DNA of 64,000 bases from CAYNFR01 sp964396595 (GTDB lineage Bacteria > Bacteroidota > Bacteroidia > Chitinophagales > Saprospiraceae). The DNA lies in assembly GCA_964396595.1 (NCBI GenBank), contig CAYNFR010000003.1, forward strand, positions 77,603-141,602, in the 5' to 3' direction. The notes under the pieces are model-generated. The model was not told where the DNA came from. It saw only the letters and a list, made by a program, of their open reading frames with translations, and ran no database searches. The first letter of the stretch is position 1. Each line of letters opens with the position of its first letter. This document shows, piece by piece, positions 9,447-18,805 of this stretch. The position numbers and the translations under genes are program-made.

Positions 9447-10754
9447 TTATACGAGACGGGCGTACAGATCAAATTCTTCTGCGTCAATGATCTCCACATT
9501 AACAAAATCTCCTTCACGGAGATAGGTGTCAGTAGCCTTGATCAAGACCTCATTGTCAACCTCCGGTGAGTCATATTCTGTCCGCCCGATGTAGTACTCT
9601 CCTTCCTTGCGATCAATCATGATTCTGAGATGCTGACCGATGCGAGCGACATTTTTTTCGAGCGAAATATCCTTTTGCTGTTGCATGAGTTCTTCCATTC
9701 GCTCGCGCTTAGTTTCGTCTTCCACATTATCCTTCAATTCATAAGCCGTGGTTCCTTCTTCATGACTATAAGCAAAGACCCCCACCCTGTCAAATCGCTG
9801 CTCTGTTACAAAGTCCATTAGATCCTGAAACTCCTCGTCAGTCTCACCTGGAAATCCGATCAAGAAAGTTGTACGCAGGGCAATATTTGGCACTTTTGTA
9901 CGGGCTATATCGAGCAATTCTGACATATAAGCACGTGTCGTCTGTCTTCTCATTCGGGTGAGCACAGCATCATTGGCATGTTGGAGAGGTAGGTCTAGAT
10001 ACTTGCAGACTTTGGGCAGTGCCGCCATCACATCGAATACCTCTATCGGAAATTTGGCCGGATAGGCATAATGTAATCTTATCCACTCGACCCCCGGCAC
10101 ATCATTTAATGCAGTGAGCAGATCATTGAGTGATCTTTTTTTATAAAGATCGAGCCCGTAGTAAGTCAGTTCCTGAGCGATGAGTATGAGCTCTTTAACA
10201 CCCATACTCGCTAGCTGAAAAGCCTCTTTTACTATTTCTTCTATCGGTCTTGATACATGATGTCCACGCATCAGCGGTATGGCACAAAACGAACAGGTGC
10301 GATTGCAGCCTTCACTTATTTTGACATAAGCATAATGCTGCGGTGTGCTGATCTTGCGCTCGCCGATCAGATCGTGCTTATAATCGGCATTAAACTTCGC
10401 GAGCAGGCCGGGCAGCTCCATCGTCCCAAAATAGGCGTCCACCTCTGGTATCTCGCGCTCAAGATCCTCTTTGTAACGATGTGATAGACAGCCTGTTACA
10501 TATAACTTACTGATGTCGCCGCTACTCTTTCGCTCGACGTTTTCGAGTATGGTATTTATTGATTCTTCTTTGGCGGATTCAATAAATCCGCAAGTATTGA
10601 CAATGACCACATCCGGCTTATCATCTTCATATTCGTGAAAAGCTCGTATATTATTGCCTTGAAGTTGGGTGACGATATTTTCAGAATCAACGAGATTCTT
10701 GGAACAACCCAATGTGATTACTTGTACCTTCTGTTGTTTTCCCTTTGTCCGCAT
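9447..10754 (-). CDS. rimO: Ribosomal protein S12 methylthiotransferase RimO
   Basis: Radical SAM enzyme that adds a methylthio group to the conserved Asp of ribosomal protein S12. Domains in order: N-terminal MTTase domain with GCSKNLVDSE and NTCGFIESAKEES (cluster cysteines), radical SAM domain with CNRTCSFCAIPLMRG (CxxxCxxC), and a C-terminal TRAM domain (about the last 65 residues). The open frame extends upstream to 10838, but the start at 10754 (MRTKGKQQKVQVITLGCS) matches the family length of about 435 and leaves 46 bp for a divergent promoter with the barrel gene at 10801. Confidence 0.95.
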   Translation of the reverse strand: MRTKGKQQKVQVITLGCSKNLVDSENIVTQLQGNNIRAFHEYEDDKPDVVIVNTCGFIESAKEESINTILENVERKSSGDISKLYVTGCLSHRYKEDLEREIPEVDAYFGTMELPGLLAKFNADYKHDLIGERKISTPQHYAYVKISEGCNRTCSFCAIPLMRGHHVSRPIEEIVKEAFQLASMGVKELILIAQELTYYGLDLYKKRSLNDLLTALNDVPGVEWIRLHYAYPAKFPIEVFDVMAALPKVCKYLDLPLQHANDAVLTRMRRQTTRAYMSELLDIARTKVPNIALRTTFLIGFPGETDEEFQDLMDFVTEQRFDRVGVFAYSHEEGTTAYELKDNVEDETKRERMEELMQQQKDISLEKNVARIGQHLRIMIDRKEGEYYIGRTEYDSPEVDNEVLIKATDTYLREGDFVNVEIIDAEEFDLYARLV

Positions 10755-10800
10755 AGGCTGCAAATATACGCTCAAGCACATGACATGCGTTTTAAATCCC

Positions 10801-11433
10801 ATGATCAATGTGGCAAGACTGACTGTCGGGATAATCATTTTCGTATGGTGCGGGCATTTTCATGCCATTGGCCAGGTCGGTATAAGTTTTAAATATGCTG
10901 ATAATCAATTCACCGCAGCACCACCTGCTGATGATCAATCCTCGTATATGCCCAAGATAGGAATCAATTATTGGTTCAGATTAAGAGATATCAGGATAGA
11001 ATTTCTTCCGGAAATCACTGTCGGATACGCTTCAAAATCATTGGCCGAAGGCCAATATCAAAAACTAAAATTAGGCGTAGGAGGCTATGTCCTGATTTAT
11101 CCGCTTGATCTTATGAACGATTGTGATTGCCCTACCTTTTCTAAAAAAAATAATTTGCTGAAGAATGGATGGTTTGTGGGATTGATGCTTAATGGCGGAT
11201 TTCTATATGATCAATTTAAGCCGACGGCCAATGTCGATAACATTGTCAAACAGCATGGTTTTATAGGTGCCGGGGCTACAACAGGCATAGATATCGGCAT
11301 CAATGATCTCGTCACCCTCAGTCCTTATGTCCAGCTCACCCAACATTACTACCCGGGCAGCAGCCCCTTCACAGATCCACGCATCGAGAAAATGATCGCT
11401 ATTAGATGCGTGTTGAGATTCGATTACCGATAA
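10801..11433 (+). CDS. Outer-membrane beta-barrel protein
   Basis: 210 residues when started at the ATG at 10801, which gives a good signal peptide (MINVARLTVGIIIFVWCGHF) cut near HAIGQ. The rest is a run of amphipathic strands with aromatic ends (GINYWFRLRD, LGVGGYVLIYPL, GWFVGLMLNGGF, LSPYVQLTQHYY) ending in Arg-Phe-Asp-Tyr-Arg, consistent with a small 8-strand barrel. No specific family recognised. An ATG at 10780 is possible. It is divergent from rimO. One copy of the recurrent TTGGCC-n3-GGCCAA palindrome lies inside the gene at 11041-11055. Confidence 0.7.
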   Translation: MINVARLTVGIIIFVWCGHFHAIGQVGISFKYADNQFTAAPPADDQSSYMPKIGINYWFRLRDIRIEFLPEITVGYASKSLAEGQYQKLKLGVGGYVLIYPLDLMNDCDCPTFSKKNNLLKNGWFVGLMLNGGFLYDQFKPTANVDNIVKQHGFIGAGATTGIDIGINDLVTLSPYVQLTQHYYPGSSPFTDPRIEKMIAIRCVLRFDYR

Positions 11434-11625
11434 GGATAGTGCATATTAGGGTGTATTGCGCTGAGCAAACTATAAGGCCTTTGTCTGTCGATAAAAATTG
11501 ATTACCAATGCATAACATATTAAATATTAATTAATATCATTGTAATTATTTTATGACTCGATTAAGTGTTATCTTGATACTTCATTGTTATCACAATTAA
11601 TAAAAGCTACCTAGCAGACGGGATT

Positions 11626-13416
11626 ATGCATATTGGAAATCTTTCTTGCGGTACGAGCAGACGGTTTGTCTGCTTCCAAGTTAAGAAATATTTGCCTCTG
11701 CTGATATTTATCCTCATCAGTTTTTGCGGTGTAAACACACCATCATTATCCGCAAAAGACCAACAACAATCGCCTCCACAAAAACTCTTCGAAATATCCA
11801 TCGAAAAAACTTCTTTACGAGGGGACATAATGCTCACACTAGATCCGAAAGCACTACGCGACATCGCTGGTCAAAAAAGTAGGCAAATCAATTTCTTACT
11901 ACCTACCCCCGATGCCAAGCAGTCCATGGTCGAGCTTAGCCCATATCCCTTGCTTACAGAAGAATTTGTCATTAAAGATGCCACAGACAAAATAGTGCTT
12001 CGTGACCCAAGCTTTGCTAAAGCCTATATTGACAAATCTGTTAACAAGCATTTGTCTAGAACAACCATGGTGATATTTGATGACAGAGTTTATCTCAGTT
12101 ATCAAATCAATAATGAACGCTACAGTATAGAGCCGGTAACAAATCTGATCAAGACGAACACCTATAGACTTAAGAAATCTATTGAACAAGAGATCATTGA
12201 ATGTCACACTAGAGAAGTCCCATTAGTTGAATCACCTTATCCGTATATAGATACTGATAAAAGTGTCAAGACTAATAACAACATTGTAACTGTCTATATA
12301 GAATGCGATCATAAGATGTTTCAAGACAACGGGTCTAACATCAATAATACTTCCCAGATGGCTGCCAATCTGATGGCCAATGTAGCTGAGATTTATGCGA
12401 ACGAAGTCAATGTCAATCTTCAGATATCTGAAATCAAAGTATGGACAACACCTGATCCTTATGATGCCGCAAACAAGACTTTTTCGATAGACGTATTATA
12501 TGCTTTTAACTGCCATCTAAGCGAGACAGTTTATAATGGTCGCCTTGCTCATTTATTTTCCACTGTCAGTAAAGGGCATGGTGGAATCGCAGACATTAGA
12601 CAGACTTGTGTAAACCAAGCGCCGATGTACGCCTATTCCAATATTTCGAATAATCCTTCAGCCAGCAGAATACTCGTTGCGCACGAAATCGGTCATAATC
12701 TCAGCTCTCCTCACACCCATGCCTGTGCATGGAATGGAAATAATACACAGTTAGATGATTGTGGAAATCCATCGTTTGAAGGAAATAGTTGTTATAATTC
12801 TAATAATCGCATTATACCACAATACGGTACGATGATGAGCTATTGCGGCAATTTTAACAATACCGATATAGTTCATCCGCTAGTGGAAGTAAAGATCAGA
12901 AATTACGTGCAAGATTGCTTGCGACCTATTGAGTCTAGCTGCCCTGCACCGACACCCTCCAGTCTAACAGTGACCATGGATAGAACAGGGACCAAAGCGA
13001 CCGTTGTAATTGATAAAAGCCCCAATGACTTTTTCTTTTTACAATATAGATTAGATAATACATGGCTTGGATGTTTTTGTAATGCTAGTTCCACAACAAA
13101 TACGTTTGTTCTCGAGAATCTTACGCCAAATCAAAATTATTCTATAAGTGCCGCCATTTATTGTTCCAATGTCGGAGCGAATTCAGAGTGGTCATGCTTC
13201 ACCCCATTTTTATCCGCACCCAATTTATGTGACCAACCAATAACGCTAATGGGTACACCATCCGGCAGTTATAGTAATAAGGGTATTGTAAACCTCGACA
13301 ATGCCACTACTAACAACACATTGGCGATCAACTACCAATTTAATGTTAATTTTATAGGACCTGTCACCATCAATATGGGTTCTGTCCTCACAATCAATCA
13401 ACAGGATTGTAACTAA
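11626..13416 (+). CDS. Secreted zinc metalloprotease (metzincin, reprolysin-like)
   Basis: 596 residues. A hydrophobic stretch at about 24-43 (YLPLLIFILISFCGV) is the signal peptide; the first ~20 residues are an unusually long N-region, but no later ATG fits. The metzincin zinc site HEIGHNLSSPH starts at His353 (HExxHxxxxxH), and the Met-turn YGTMMSY follows about 45 residues later. A fibronectin type III-like domain (about 450-530) comes after, then a short strand-rich tail ending NQQDCN. Many cysteines suggest disulfides outside the cell. The tail resembles the repeat-like ends of Bacteroidota secreted proteins but no clear type IX sorting domain was seen. It overlaps the convergent SET gene by 4 bp. 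Confidence 0.85.
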   Translation: MHIGNLSCGTSRRFVCFQVKKYLPLLIFILISFCGVNTPSLSAKDQQQSPPQKLFEISIEKTSLRGDIMLTLDPKALRDIAGQKSRQINFLLPTPDAKQSMVELSPYPLLTEEFVIKDATDKIVLRDPSFAKAYIDKSVNKHLSRTTMVIFDDRVYLSYQINNERYSIEPVTNLIKTNTYRLKKSIEQEIIECHTREVPLVESPYPYIDTDKSVKTNNNIVTVYIECDHKMFQDNGSNINNTSQMAANLMANVAEIYANEVNVNLQISEIKVWTTPDPYDAANKTFSIDVLYAFNCHLSETVYNGRLAHLFSTVSKGHGGIADIRQTCVNQAPMYAYSNISNNPSASRILVAHEIGHNLSSPHTHACAWNGNNTQLDDCGNPSFEGNSCYNSNNRIIPQYGTMMSYCGNFNNTDIVHPLVEVKIRNYVQDCLRPIESSCPAPTPSSLTVTMDRTGTKATVVIDKSPNDFFFLQYRLDNTWLGCFCNASSTTNTFVLENLTPNQNYSISAAIYCSNVGANSEWSCFTPFLSAPNLCDQPITLMGTPSGSYSNKGIVNLDNATTNNTLAINYQFNVNFIGPVTINMGSVLTINQQDCN

Positions 13417-13814
13417 GTACTAACATCAAACCATAGCTGCTCTCGTTCATTAATCTTCGTTATATCTCCATCACTATAATTTATTAATATCTCTTGGCCG
13501 GACATAATATCACGCTTGGCTCTTATGATAATCTCATCCGTATTATAATCCATAATTGCTTCAGCATTTGGATCAGGATGATGATTATACAGCGACCCAT
13601 AACCCAAGGCCACACACGCCTCGTAACCCGCTTCCTCCCACAAGAAGTAATATTCGTAGATGATGGTCTTGTCGATATCCTTTAATTGACCATGCGGAAT
13701 TTTGATAATCGGACAAGCCTCTATAATATCTCCTGCGTTGATTTCGACGGCGCAGAAGACGCCTCGACCTCTCTCTTCCGTATGGATGATGTATAATTCC
13801 GGGATATGTAACAT
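13413..13814 (-). CDS. SET-domain protein (putative protein lysine methyltransferase)
   Basis: 133 residues, essentially only a SET domain. SET motifs: GRGVFCAVEINAGDII at the N-terminus (cofactor-side GxG turn), the LYNHHPDPNAE segment equivalent to the NHS-xPN motif, and GQEILINYSDG with the conserved tyrosine near the C-terminus. SET enzymes methylate lysines with S-adenosylmethionine; the target here is unknown. The canonical NHS is NHH here, a departure that could affect activity. Convergent with the metzincin gene, the two stop codons overlapping. Confidence 0.82.
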   Translation of the reverse strand: MLHIPELYIIHTEERGRGVFCAVEINAGDIIEACPIIKIPHGQLKDIDKTIIYEYYFLWEEAGYEACVALGYGSLYNHHPDPNAEAIMDYNTDEIIIRAKRDIMSGQEILINYSDGDITKINEREQLWFDVST

Positions 13815-14034
13815 AACTCATTTTATCCATCAAAGATTGAAATATTAGGACACTGTTTAAAGGCATCGGTTAATAATACCTCCTGAAGATTACTTCTTTT
13901 CCATTAAAGTAAGCGTTCAGAGCTATTCCTACTTCTTTTCAAATGGCCTTTTCTCGTTTTTGACCACTTATCTCCACACTTTTTAGCTTTTCAACAACCA
14001 AATATTACTATATCCCCTACATTGCACCAGAGAC

Positions 14035-15843
14035 ATGGATAAAGTACACGAGAAATTAAAGGAGGTTTTCGGTTATCAACTATTCAGACCGGGACAAGAA
14101 GAGATAGTCCGATCTGTAACAGACGGTCAGGACAATCTGGTAATCATGCCCACAGGTGGCGGAAAATCAATATGCTATCAATTGCCTGCCATATTGATGG
14201 ATGGTCTTGTGATCGTCATTTCACCTTTAATTGCCTTGATGGATGACCAGGTGGCAACATTGCGACAACTGGGCATAAAGGCGGCCTCCATGCACAGTAA
14301 TAATACAAGCGCAGAGCGCGCCGAAATGGAACAACTCCTGCATAATGGAAAACTAAAATTACTCTATCTCGCTCCGGAAACTGTAATCCTGCAGCGCACC
14401 TTGACCATGCTCAAAGATCTAAAAATACCGCTGATAGCCATTGACGAGGCACATTGTGTGAGTGTCTGGGGAAATGACTTCCGTCCTGAATACGTCAAAC
14501 TAGCCGCTTTAAGATCAACTTTTCCACATGCCACCTTCATGGCTCTTACAGCAACGGCCGATCAGGCTACACGTATCGATATAGCCGAAAAACTACAACT
14601 CCGAGATCCTAAGATCAGCATCCTCAGTTTCGAACGAAAGAACATAAATATCGTCTGCCTACCCGGTCAAAACAAGATCAACATTATTAAAAAAATAATC
14701 AACCGCCATAGCGGAGAAACAGGTATAATATACAGTCTGAGTCGCAACTCCACTGAAAAAATAGCTGCTTCTCTCGAGGCCACAGGCATAAAAGCTGCAT
14801 TCTACCATGCCGGAATGGACGGCCTCAGCAGGCAGCGCGTACAGCAACGATTCCAAAATGACGAAGTCCAAGTCATCTGCGCCACCATAGCCTTTGGGAT
14901 GGGTATTGACAAAAGCAATGTCCGCTATGTCATACATGCTAACCTGCCAAAAAATGTAGAAAGCTATTATCAAGAAATAGGTCGTGCGGGAAGAGACGGC
15001 ATGCCTGCCGAAGCCATATTGTTCTACAGCTGGGGCGATGTCATCACCTTGCGCAAATTTATCACTGACAGCGATGCCACAACAGAGTATAAAGAAGTCC
15101 AGATGGCGAAGCTAGACAGGATGTGGGAACTCGCCAGCAGTCACTCCTGTAGAACGAATACAATTTTGAACTTCTTTGGAGAATTTCGATATGAACCTTG
15201 TGAACATTGCGATAACTGCGCTAATCCATCTGCAGAACATGATGGAACAATCATTGCCCAGAAAGCACTTAGTGCAGTAGTCAGATGCGATCAAGCACTT
15301 AATATAACTAACTTAATCGATGTACTCAAAGGATCTATCAGACCAGAGATCCAAGAAAAAGGCTTTCATCTCGTCAAGACATTTGGCGTAGGCAGAGATC
15401 TAAGTTATCCTGAATGGCGAGAATATATCACGCAACTGATTAACAAAGGCATGATGACCATCGACTATGTCAATAGTCATCATCTCAAACTAACGCATAT
15501 CGCCCAAGAAGTACTCAAAGGCACACTTCCTGTCAAGCTGTTTAAACATACAGGTGCATCACTAAAATCTTCAACGGTTAAAAAAATACCTGAAAAAAGA
15601 GAACTCAATCCTGATGAAGTACTGTTTGAAAAACTACGAAAATGGCGTGCTGATATGGCACAACAACTTAGATTGCCTGCTTACACTATTTTCCATGACA
15701 GAACGCTTAAAATAATATCCGAAGAGCTCCCTGTTCTCATTGAAGAATTGGATTTAATTGATGGTATTGGCGCAGCCAAAAAAGAAAAATATGGTAAGCA
15801 AATCATCGATATTGTAAGCTCTCACCGTGAAAAGAAATACTAA
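14035..15843 (+). CDS. recQ: RecQ-type ATP-dependent DNA helicase
   Basis: 602-residue superfamily 2 helicase acting in recombination and replication-fork repair. Walker A MPTGGGKS (Lys44), DEAH box at Asp137, motif III ALTATAD, motif V/VI AFGMGIDKSNVRYVIH and QEIGRAGRDG. A zinc-binding RQC region follows (CEHCDNC at about 400-410), then winged helix, then an HRDC domain near the end (FEKLRKWRADMAQ to GIGAAKKEKYG). The loop after DEAH reads WGNDFRPEY where RecQ proteins normally have WGHDFRPEY. The downstream hydrolase gene starts 11 bp after the stop. Confidence 0.94.
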   Translation: MDKVHEKLKEVFGYQLFRPGQEEIVRSVTDGQDNLVIMPTGGGKSICYQLPAILMDGLVIVISPLIALMDDQVATLRQLGIKAASMHSNNTSAERAEMEQLLHNGKLKLLYLAPETVILQRTLTMLKDLKIPLIAIDEAHCVSVWGNDFRPEYVKLAALRSTFPHATFMALTATADQATRIDIAEKLQLRDPKISILSFERKNINIVCLPGQNKINIIKKIINRHSGETGIIYSLSRNSTEKIAASLEATGIKAAFYHAGMDGLSRQRVQQRFQNDEVQVICATIAFGMGIDKSNVRYVIHANLPKNVESYYQEIGRAGRDGMPAEAILFYSWGDVITLRKFITDSDATTEYKEVQMAKLDRMWELASSHSCRTNTILNFFGEFRYEPCEHCDNCANPSAEHDGTIIAQKALSAVVRCDQALNITNLIDVLKGSIRPEIQEKGFHLVKTFGVGRDLSYPEWREYITQLINKGMMTIDYVNSHHLKLTHIAQEVLKGTLPVKLFKHTGASLKSSTVKKIPEKRELNPDEVLFEKLRKWRADMAQQLRLPAYTIFHDRTLKIISEELPVLIEELDLIDGIGAAKKEKYGKQIIDIVSSHREKKY

Positions 15844-15854
15844 ATCTTAATTAC

Positions 15855-16934
15855 ATGCGCACTCCTTATAAGTGGTACACCAAGTTATTGATTGGCTTGT
15901 TTGCATTTCTGTTCGTCGTCGTAGCGGCATTCTTCCTTGGGCCGCGGCCCAATTTTGATACAGTAGATCTAAGGCCTCTCCATGTAAATTTTAATCTTGA
16001 AGAGCTAGATGAACTAATTGCGCAAAAAGAAGCTTCTATCGCCAATTTAAAACCGGATAATCAAGCGCGCATATTATGGGCAGACTCCTTAAAGAAGCAG
16101 AAAACGAAATACAGTATCGTTTATATCCATGGATTCAGCGCTAGCCCGGGGGAAGGTCATCCACTTCATACCCACATCGCAGCAGCTATCGGCGCAAATC
16201 TATATCTCGCAAGATTGACGGACCACGGAATACTTGATAAAGAAGTTTTTAAACAGCTCACCCCTGCCCAGCTTATTGAAGATGCGAAGTACGCCATTGC
16301 TGTCGGTCGTGCACTCGGCGATACCGTCATTGTCATGTCTTGTAGTACAGGCAGTACGCTTACTATTCCTCTCGCGACCGAGGATTCTAGTATTAGCAGT
16401 ATGATCATGCTAAGTCCCAATATCGCCATCCGCAGCGAATCAGCTAAATTACTTACCGGCCCATGGGGTCGTCAGCTCGCACATAAGATCATAGGTGAAT
16501 ACCGTATGCTCGATTCGACGCAGTCTTATATCCCTTATTGGACACATGAATACCGTACCGAAGGTCTTATAGCCTTGCAAGCACTTATCAATCAGACTAT
16601 GACTCGGGAGATATTTAGCAAAGTAAAAATACCCATCTACGTGGGCTATTATTATAAAGACGAGATCAATCAAGACCCTGTCGTGAGTGTAGCCGCTATG
16701 CAAGAGTTTAAAAAACAGGTCAGCACACCGACGTCGATGATAGAGTACGACGCTTTCCCCAATGCTAATGATCATGTCATAGGCTCAATGTACAAAACAA
16801 TTGAATGGCCTGCAGTCAGGGATGAGATACTTGATTTTATAAACAAGATTTATGGCATTGAAATAAATAGATTAGCAATAGATGGGGAAGATGCTCATTC
16901 TATTCAACACTATCATAACGAAAGCCACCGCTAA
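15855..16934 (+). CDS. Alpha/beta hydrolase, membrane-anchored
   Basis: 359 residues. One N-terminal transmembrane segment (LLIGLFAFLFVVVAAFFLG) anchors an alpha/beta hydrolase domain. HGFSASPGEG gives the oxyanion-hole strand, the nucleophile elbow is SCSTG (Ser164, in place of the common GxSxG), and the likely acid/His pair lies in the last 70 residues (NANDHVIG). Substrate unknown; lysophospholipase or carboxylesterase activity is possible. Likely in a unit with the upstream recQ by spacing. An inverted repeat (arms 16920-16927 and 16939-16946) straddles the stop codon and may act as a weak terminator. Confidence 0.8.
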   Translation: MRTPYKWYTKLLIGLFAFLFVVVAAFFLGPRPNFDTVDLRPLHVNFNLEELDELIAQKEASIANLKPDNQARILWADSLKKQKTKYSIVYIHGFSASPGEGHPLHTHIAAAIGANLYLARLTDHGILDKEVFKQLTPAQLIEDAKYAIAVGRALGDTVIVMSCSTGSTLTIPLATEDSSISSMIMLSPNIAIRSESAKLLTGPWGRQLAHKIIGEYRMLDSTQSYIPYWTHEYRTEGLIALQALINQTMTREIFSKVKIPIYVGYYYKDEINQDPVVSVAAMQEFKKQVSTPTSMIEYDAFPNANDHVIGSMYKTIEWPAVRDEILDFINKIYGIEINRLAIDGEDAHSIQHYHNESHR

Positions 16935-16946
16935 TGGATGGCTTTC
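16920..16946 (+). terminator. Possible terminator overlapping the hydrolase stop
   Basis: Arms GAAAGCCA and TGGCTTTC flank an 11-base loop that contains the TAA stop. The T-run is short, so this is a weak call; it lies between convergent genes. Confidence 0.4.
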
Positions 16947-17018
16947 TAATCACTCATATAAATCGAAACAGTGTATTCTATAATTGCTTACATCGTATTG
17001 GCTATTGCCAAAAATGGT

Positions 17019-17762
17019 TTACTCTTCTTCACCCTCCGTGGTGAGCGTACCACGCTGCCTAGCCGCTTTGTTTTCGCAAAACTTACACAGCTCCGTAATA
17101 TTTCTCAGCTCACGCGCCTTGGCTACTGAACCTATGAAAACCTCCGTGGTGGCGTCTTTATTAATGGTATGGCAATCATCATAGAGATGATACTTCGTGC
17201 CAGACTTTGTCCAATACACTTCATTCTTGCCCATCAATTGTTCTACTCTTGCGGTTTGCTCTGTGTATTGCTCGATGGACGGCGGGTTAAAGTCATAACC
17301 CGAAAGTCCTGCAATCAATAAGGCGACTCCTGCTATACCACCCAGGATACCTTTTTGTTTAGTGTCCAACTTATTGCTAGTAAGTATAAAAATGATCAGC
17401 GGTAAAAACGCAATAACGGCTACCACCAAACCTAGCTGACTCTGCATAAAAAACAAAAGCTTGTTTTTTTCAGATGCCGGATCTAATCGATTCGATTTTT
17501 TCCAGAGCATTGATCCGATGACTGCTAGTATTAGGTCAATCACGATCATCCCTATTATCCAGGTCATGTTGATAGGCTCTTTAAAAAGCATCGTAATCGC
17601 AACCACTTGAGCACAAATGGCGAAAAACCATAAGATACCCGCTATCACACGGAGTTGTGTAGCTTTACCCTTACTTTCCGGAGTCGGAACGAAGGTGTTC
17701 GATTGATCTGAAATGGAACTGTCGCCACCTACATTAGTAATTTTTCTTTTTTCCATAGTCAA
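17019..17762 (-). CDS. Membrane protein with C-terminal Cys motif, unknown
   Basis: 247 residues. A polar N-terminus is followed by four hydrophobic segments (about 38-60, 68-88, 105-128, 138-155). The soluble C-terminus carries the pattern VYWTKSGTKYHLYDDCHTI and then ELCKFC. Similar short Cys-His segments (tyrosine-His near a first Cys, CxxC at the end) occur as small zinc-binding modules at the ends of bacterial membrane and nuclease proteins, so metal binding is inferred. No operon partner. Confidence 0.6.
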   Translation of the reverse strand: MTMEKRKITNVGGDSSISDQSNTFVPTPESKGKATQLRVIAGILWFFAICAQVVAITMLFKEPINMTWIIGMIVIDLILAVIGSMLWKKSNRLDPASEKNKLLFFMQSQLGLVVAVIAFLPLIIFILTSNKLDTKQKGILGGIAGVALLIAGLSGYDFNPPSIEQYTEQTARVEQLMGKNEVYWTKSGTKYHLYDDCHTINKDATTEVFIGSVAKARELRNITELCKFCENKAARQRGTLTTEGEEE

Positions 17763-18153
17763 GAATCACTTTAAAAGAATTCAATTTGTCAGCAGATCAA
17801 GAAAAAAAAGCCCGAGGCCTTTTGCCAGTCTTCCTTCGGGAGTCAAATCTAAACATTTTATGCTAGCTTGCTCATTATCTGCGAAGATTTTTATACTTAC
17901 CCTCTCATAATGTAGCCATTACATATATAAAATACGTCCAACTATAGCACGTTAAAGATATGTGTTCGACTGAGATCACTTTTGTCAAAAAATGACTTCT
18001 CCGTAGATTTTTTACCTACCATTATTCAATCGCGTGACTTGGCAAAGAGAGCACTCAATAAACAGATTATAACTCTCTCCCATCTTTTCTCCCCGCTTCC
18101 AATTGAAAAAAAACCCTTTGATCAATTGCTGCCAATATACCACCCCCTCCACA
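17763..18153. other. Intergenic stretch, no gene seen
   Basis: 391 bp without a credible coding frame. It holds one strong minus-strand terminator (17802-17840), placed about 310 bp after the stop of the LysE-like gene. A weak 64-codon frame on the minus strand (18012-18206) overlaps the end of that gene and has no recognisable features. A long 3' untranslated region or a small RNA between 17840 and 18150 cannot be excluded. Confidence 0.5.
17802..17840 (-). terminator. Rho-independent terminator, minus strand
   Basis: Read on the minus strand: arm CCCGAAGG, 15-base loop, arm CCTCGGG (one-base bulge), C, then eight T residues. It would end transcription arriving from the sugar dehydrogenase/dioxygenase/LysE-like genes. 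Confidence 0.75.
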
Positions 18154-18750
18154 TCACATAAATTTCCGGATAAATAACATGGCCGCAAGAAATAAAAAAA
18201 GAGCACATAGTATCAGATTTATATTGCGTGTGACAAATCCCACACGTGTCGAAACAAATGCCGCCGCAAAATTGTAAATAGTAAACAATCCCAATGCACC
18301 TAACATTGCTCCGATTCCAAATGTCATCGAACCCACTATGTCAAAATTTGCATTGCGAGCAATCAGCACACCCACAAAAAATGGTATTGCCATCATATTG
18401 AAAGTGGCCATGACAAGTCCGGATAAATAAGCATTGGAGAACAGCATCTTTTTATCTGTCGCACTTGTCTTGCGAGATAAGGTATAAAAATAAAAAGCCA
18501 AAAGCAAGAATACACCAATGGCAAGTGACTGAAGTGTCTCTACAATGGACGGATTATTCGCCAATAGTTTAAATACTTGTGTGGCTATAATGCTTTGAAT
18601 ACCTATAGTCGTTGCCGCTCCTGTGCCGAACCAAAATGAATTCATCCGACCTGACGACACTGACAGTTTTACACCAAGCATATTAAGCATCCCGGGGGGC
18701 ATGAATCCTGTGAAAGCTGCCACAAAACCCGTTACAAACGTACTCACCAT
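18154..18750 (-). CDS. LysE-family-like exporter
   Basis: 198 residues, about six transmembrane helices. The N-terminal FTGFMPPGMLNMLGVKLSVS corresponds to the proline-glycine loop (PGPN-like) of LysE/RhtB exporters, and topology and length fit. LysE-type proteins export amino acids or related small molecules; the substrate here is unknown. Lies 55 bp after the dioxygenase-like gene, same strand, likely the last gene of that unit. Confidence 0.7.
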   Translation of the reverse strand: MVSTFVTGFVAAFTGFMPPGMLNMLGVKLSVSSGRMNSFWFGTGAATTIGIQSIIATQVFKLLANNPSIVETLQSLAIGVFLLLAFYFYTLSRKTSATDKKMLFSNAYLSGLVMATFNMMAIPFFVGVLIARNANFDIVGSMTFGIGAMLGALGLFTIYNFAAAFVSTRVGFVTRNINLILCALFLFLAAMLFIRKFM

Positions 18751-18805
18751 AGTTTATCCATTCGATACTTCATTCCCTAATTGATAGGCGTAAAGAAGCT
18801 TCTAG

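Noticed and set aside
14659..14973. 104-codon frame antisense to recQ
   Set aside because: It lies wholly opposite a strongly conserved helicase and shows no protein features.
17933..17990. GTTCGAC resembling a tRNA T-loop in the gap after the LysE-like gene
   Set aside because: The flanking bases do not pair into a T-stem and no acceptor stem fits.
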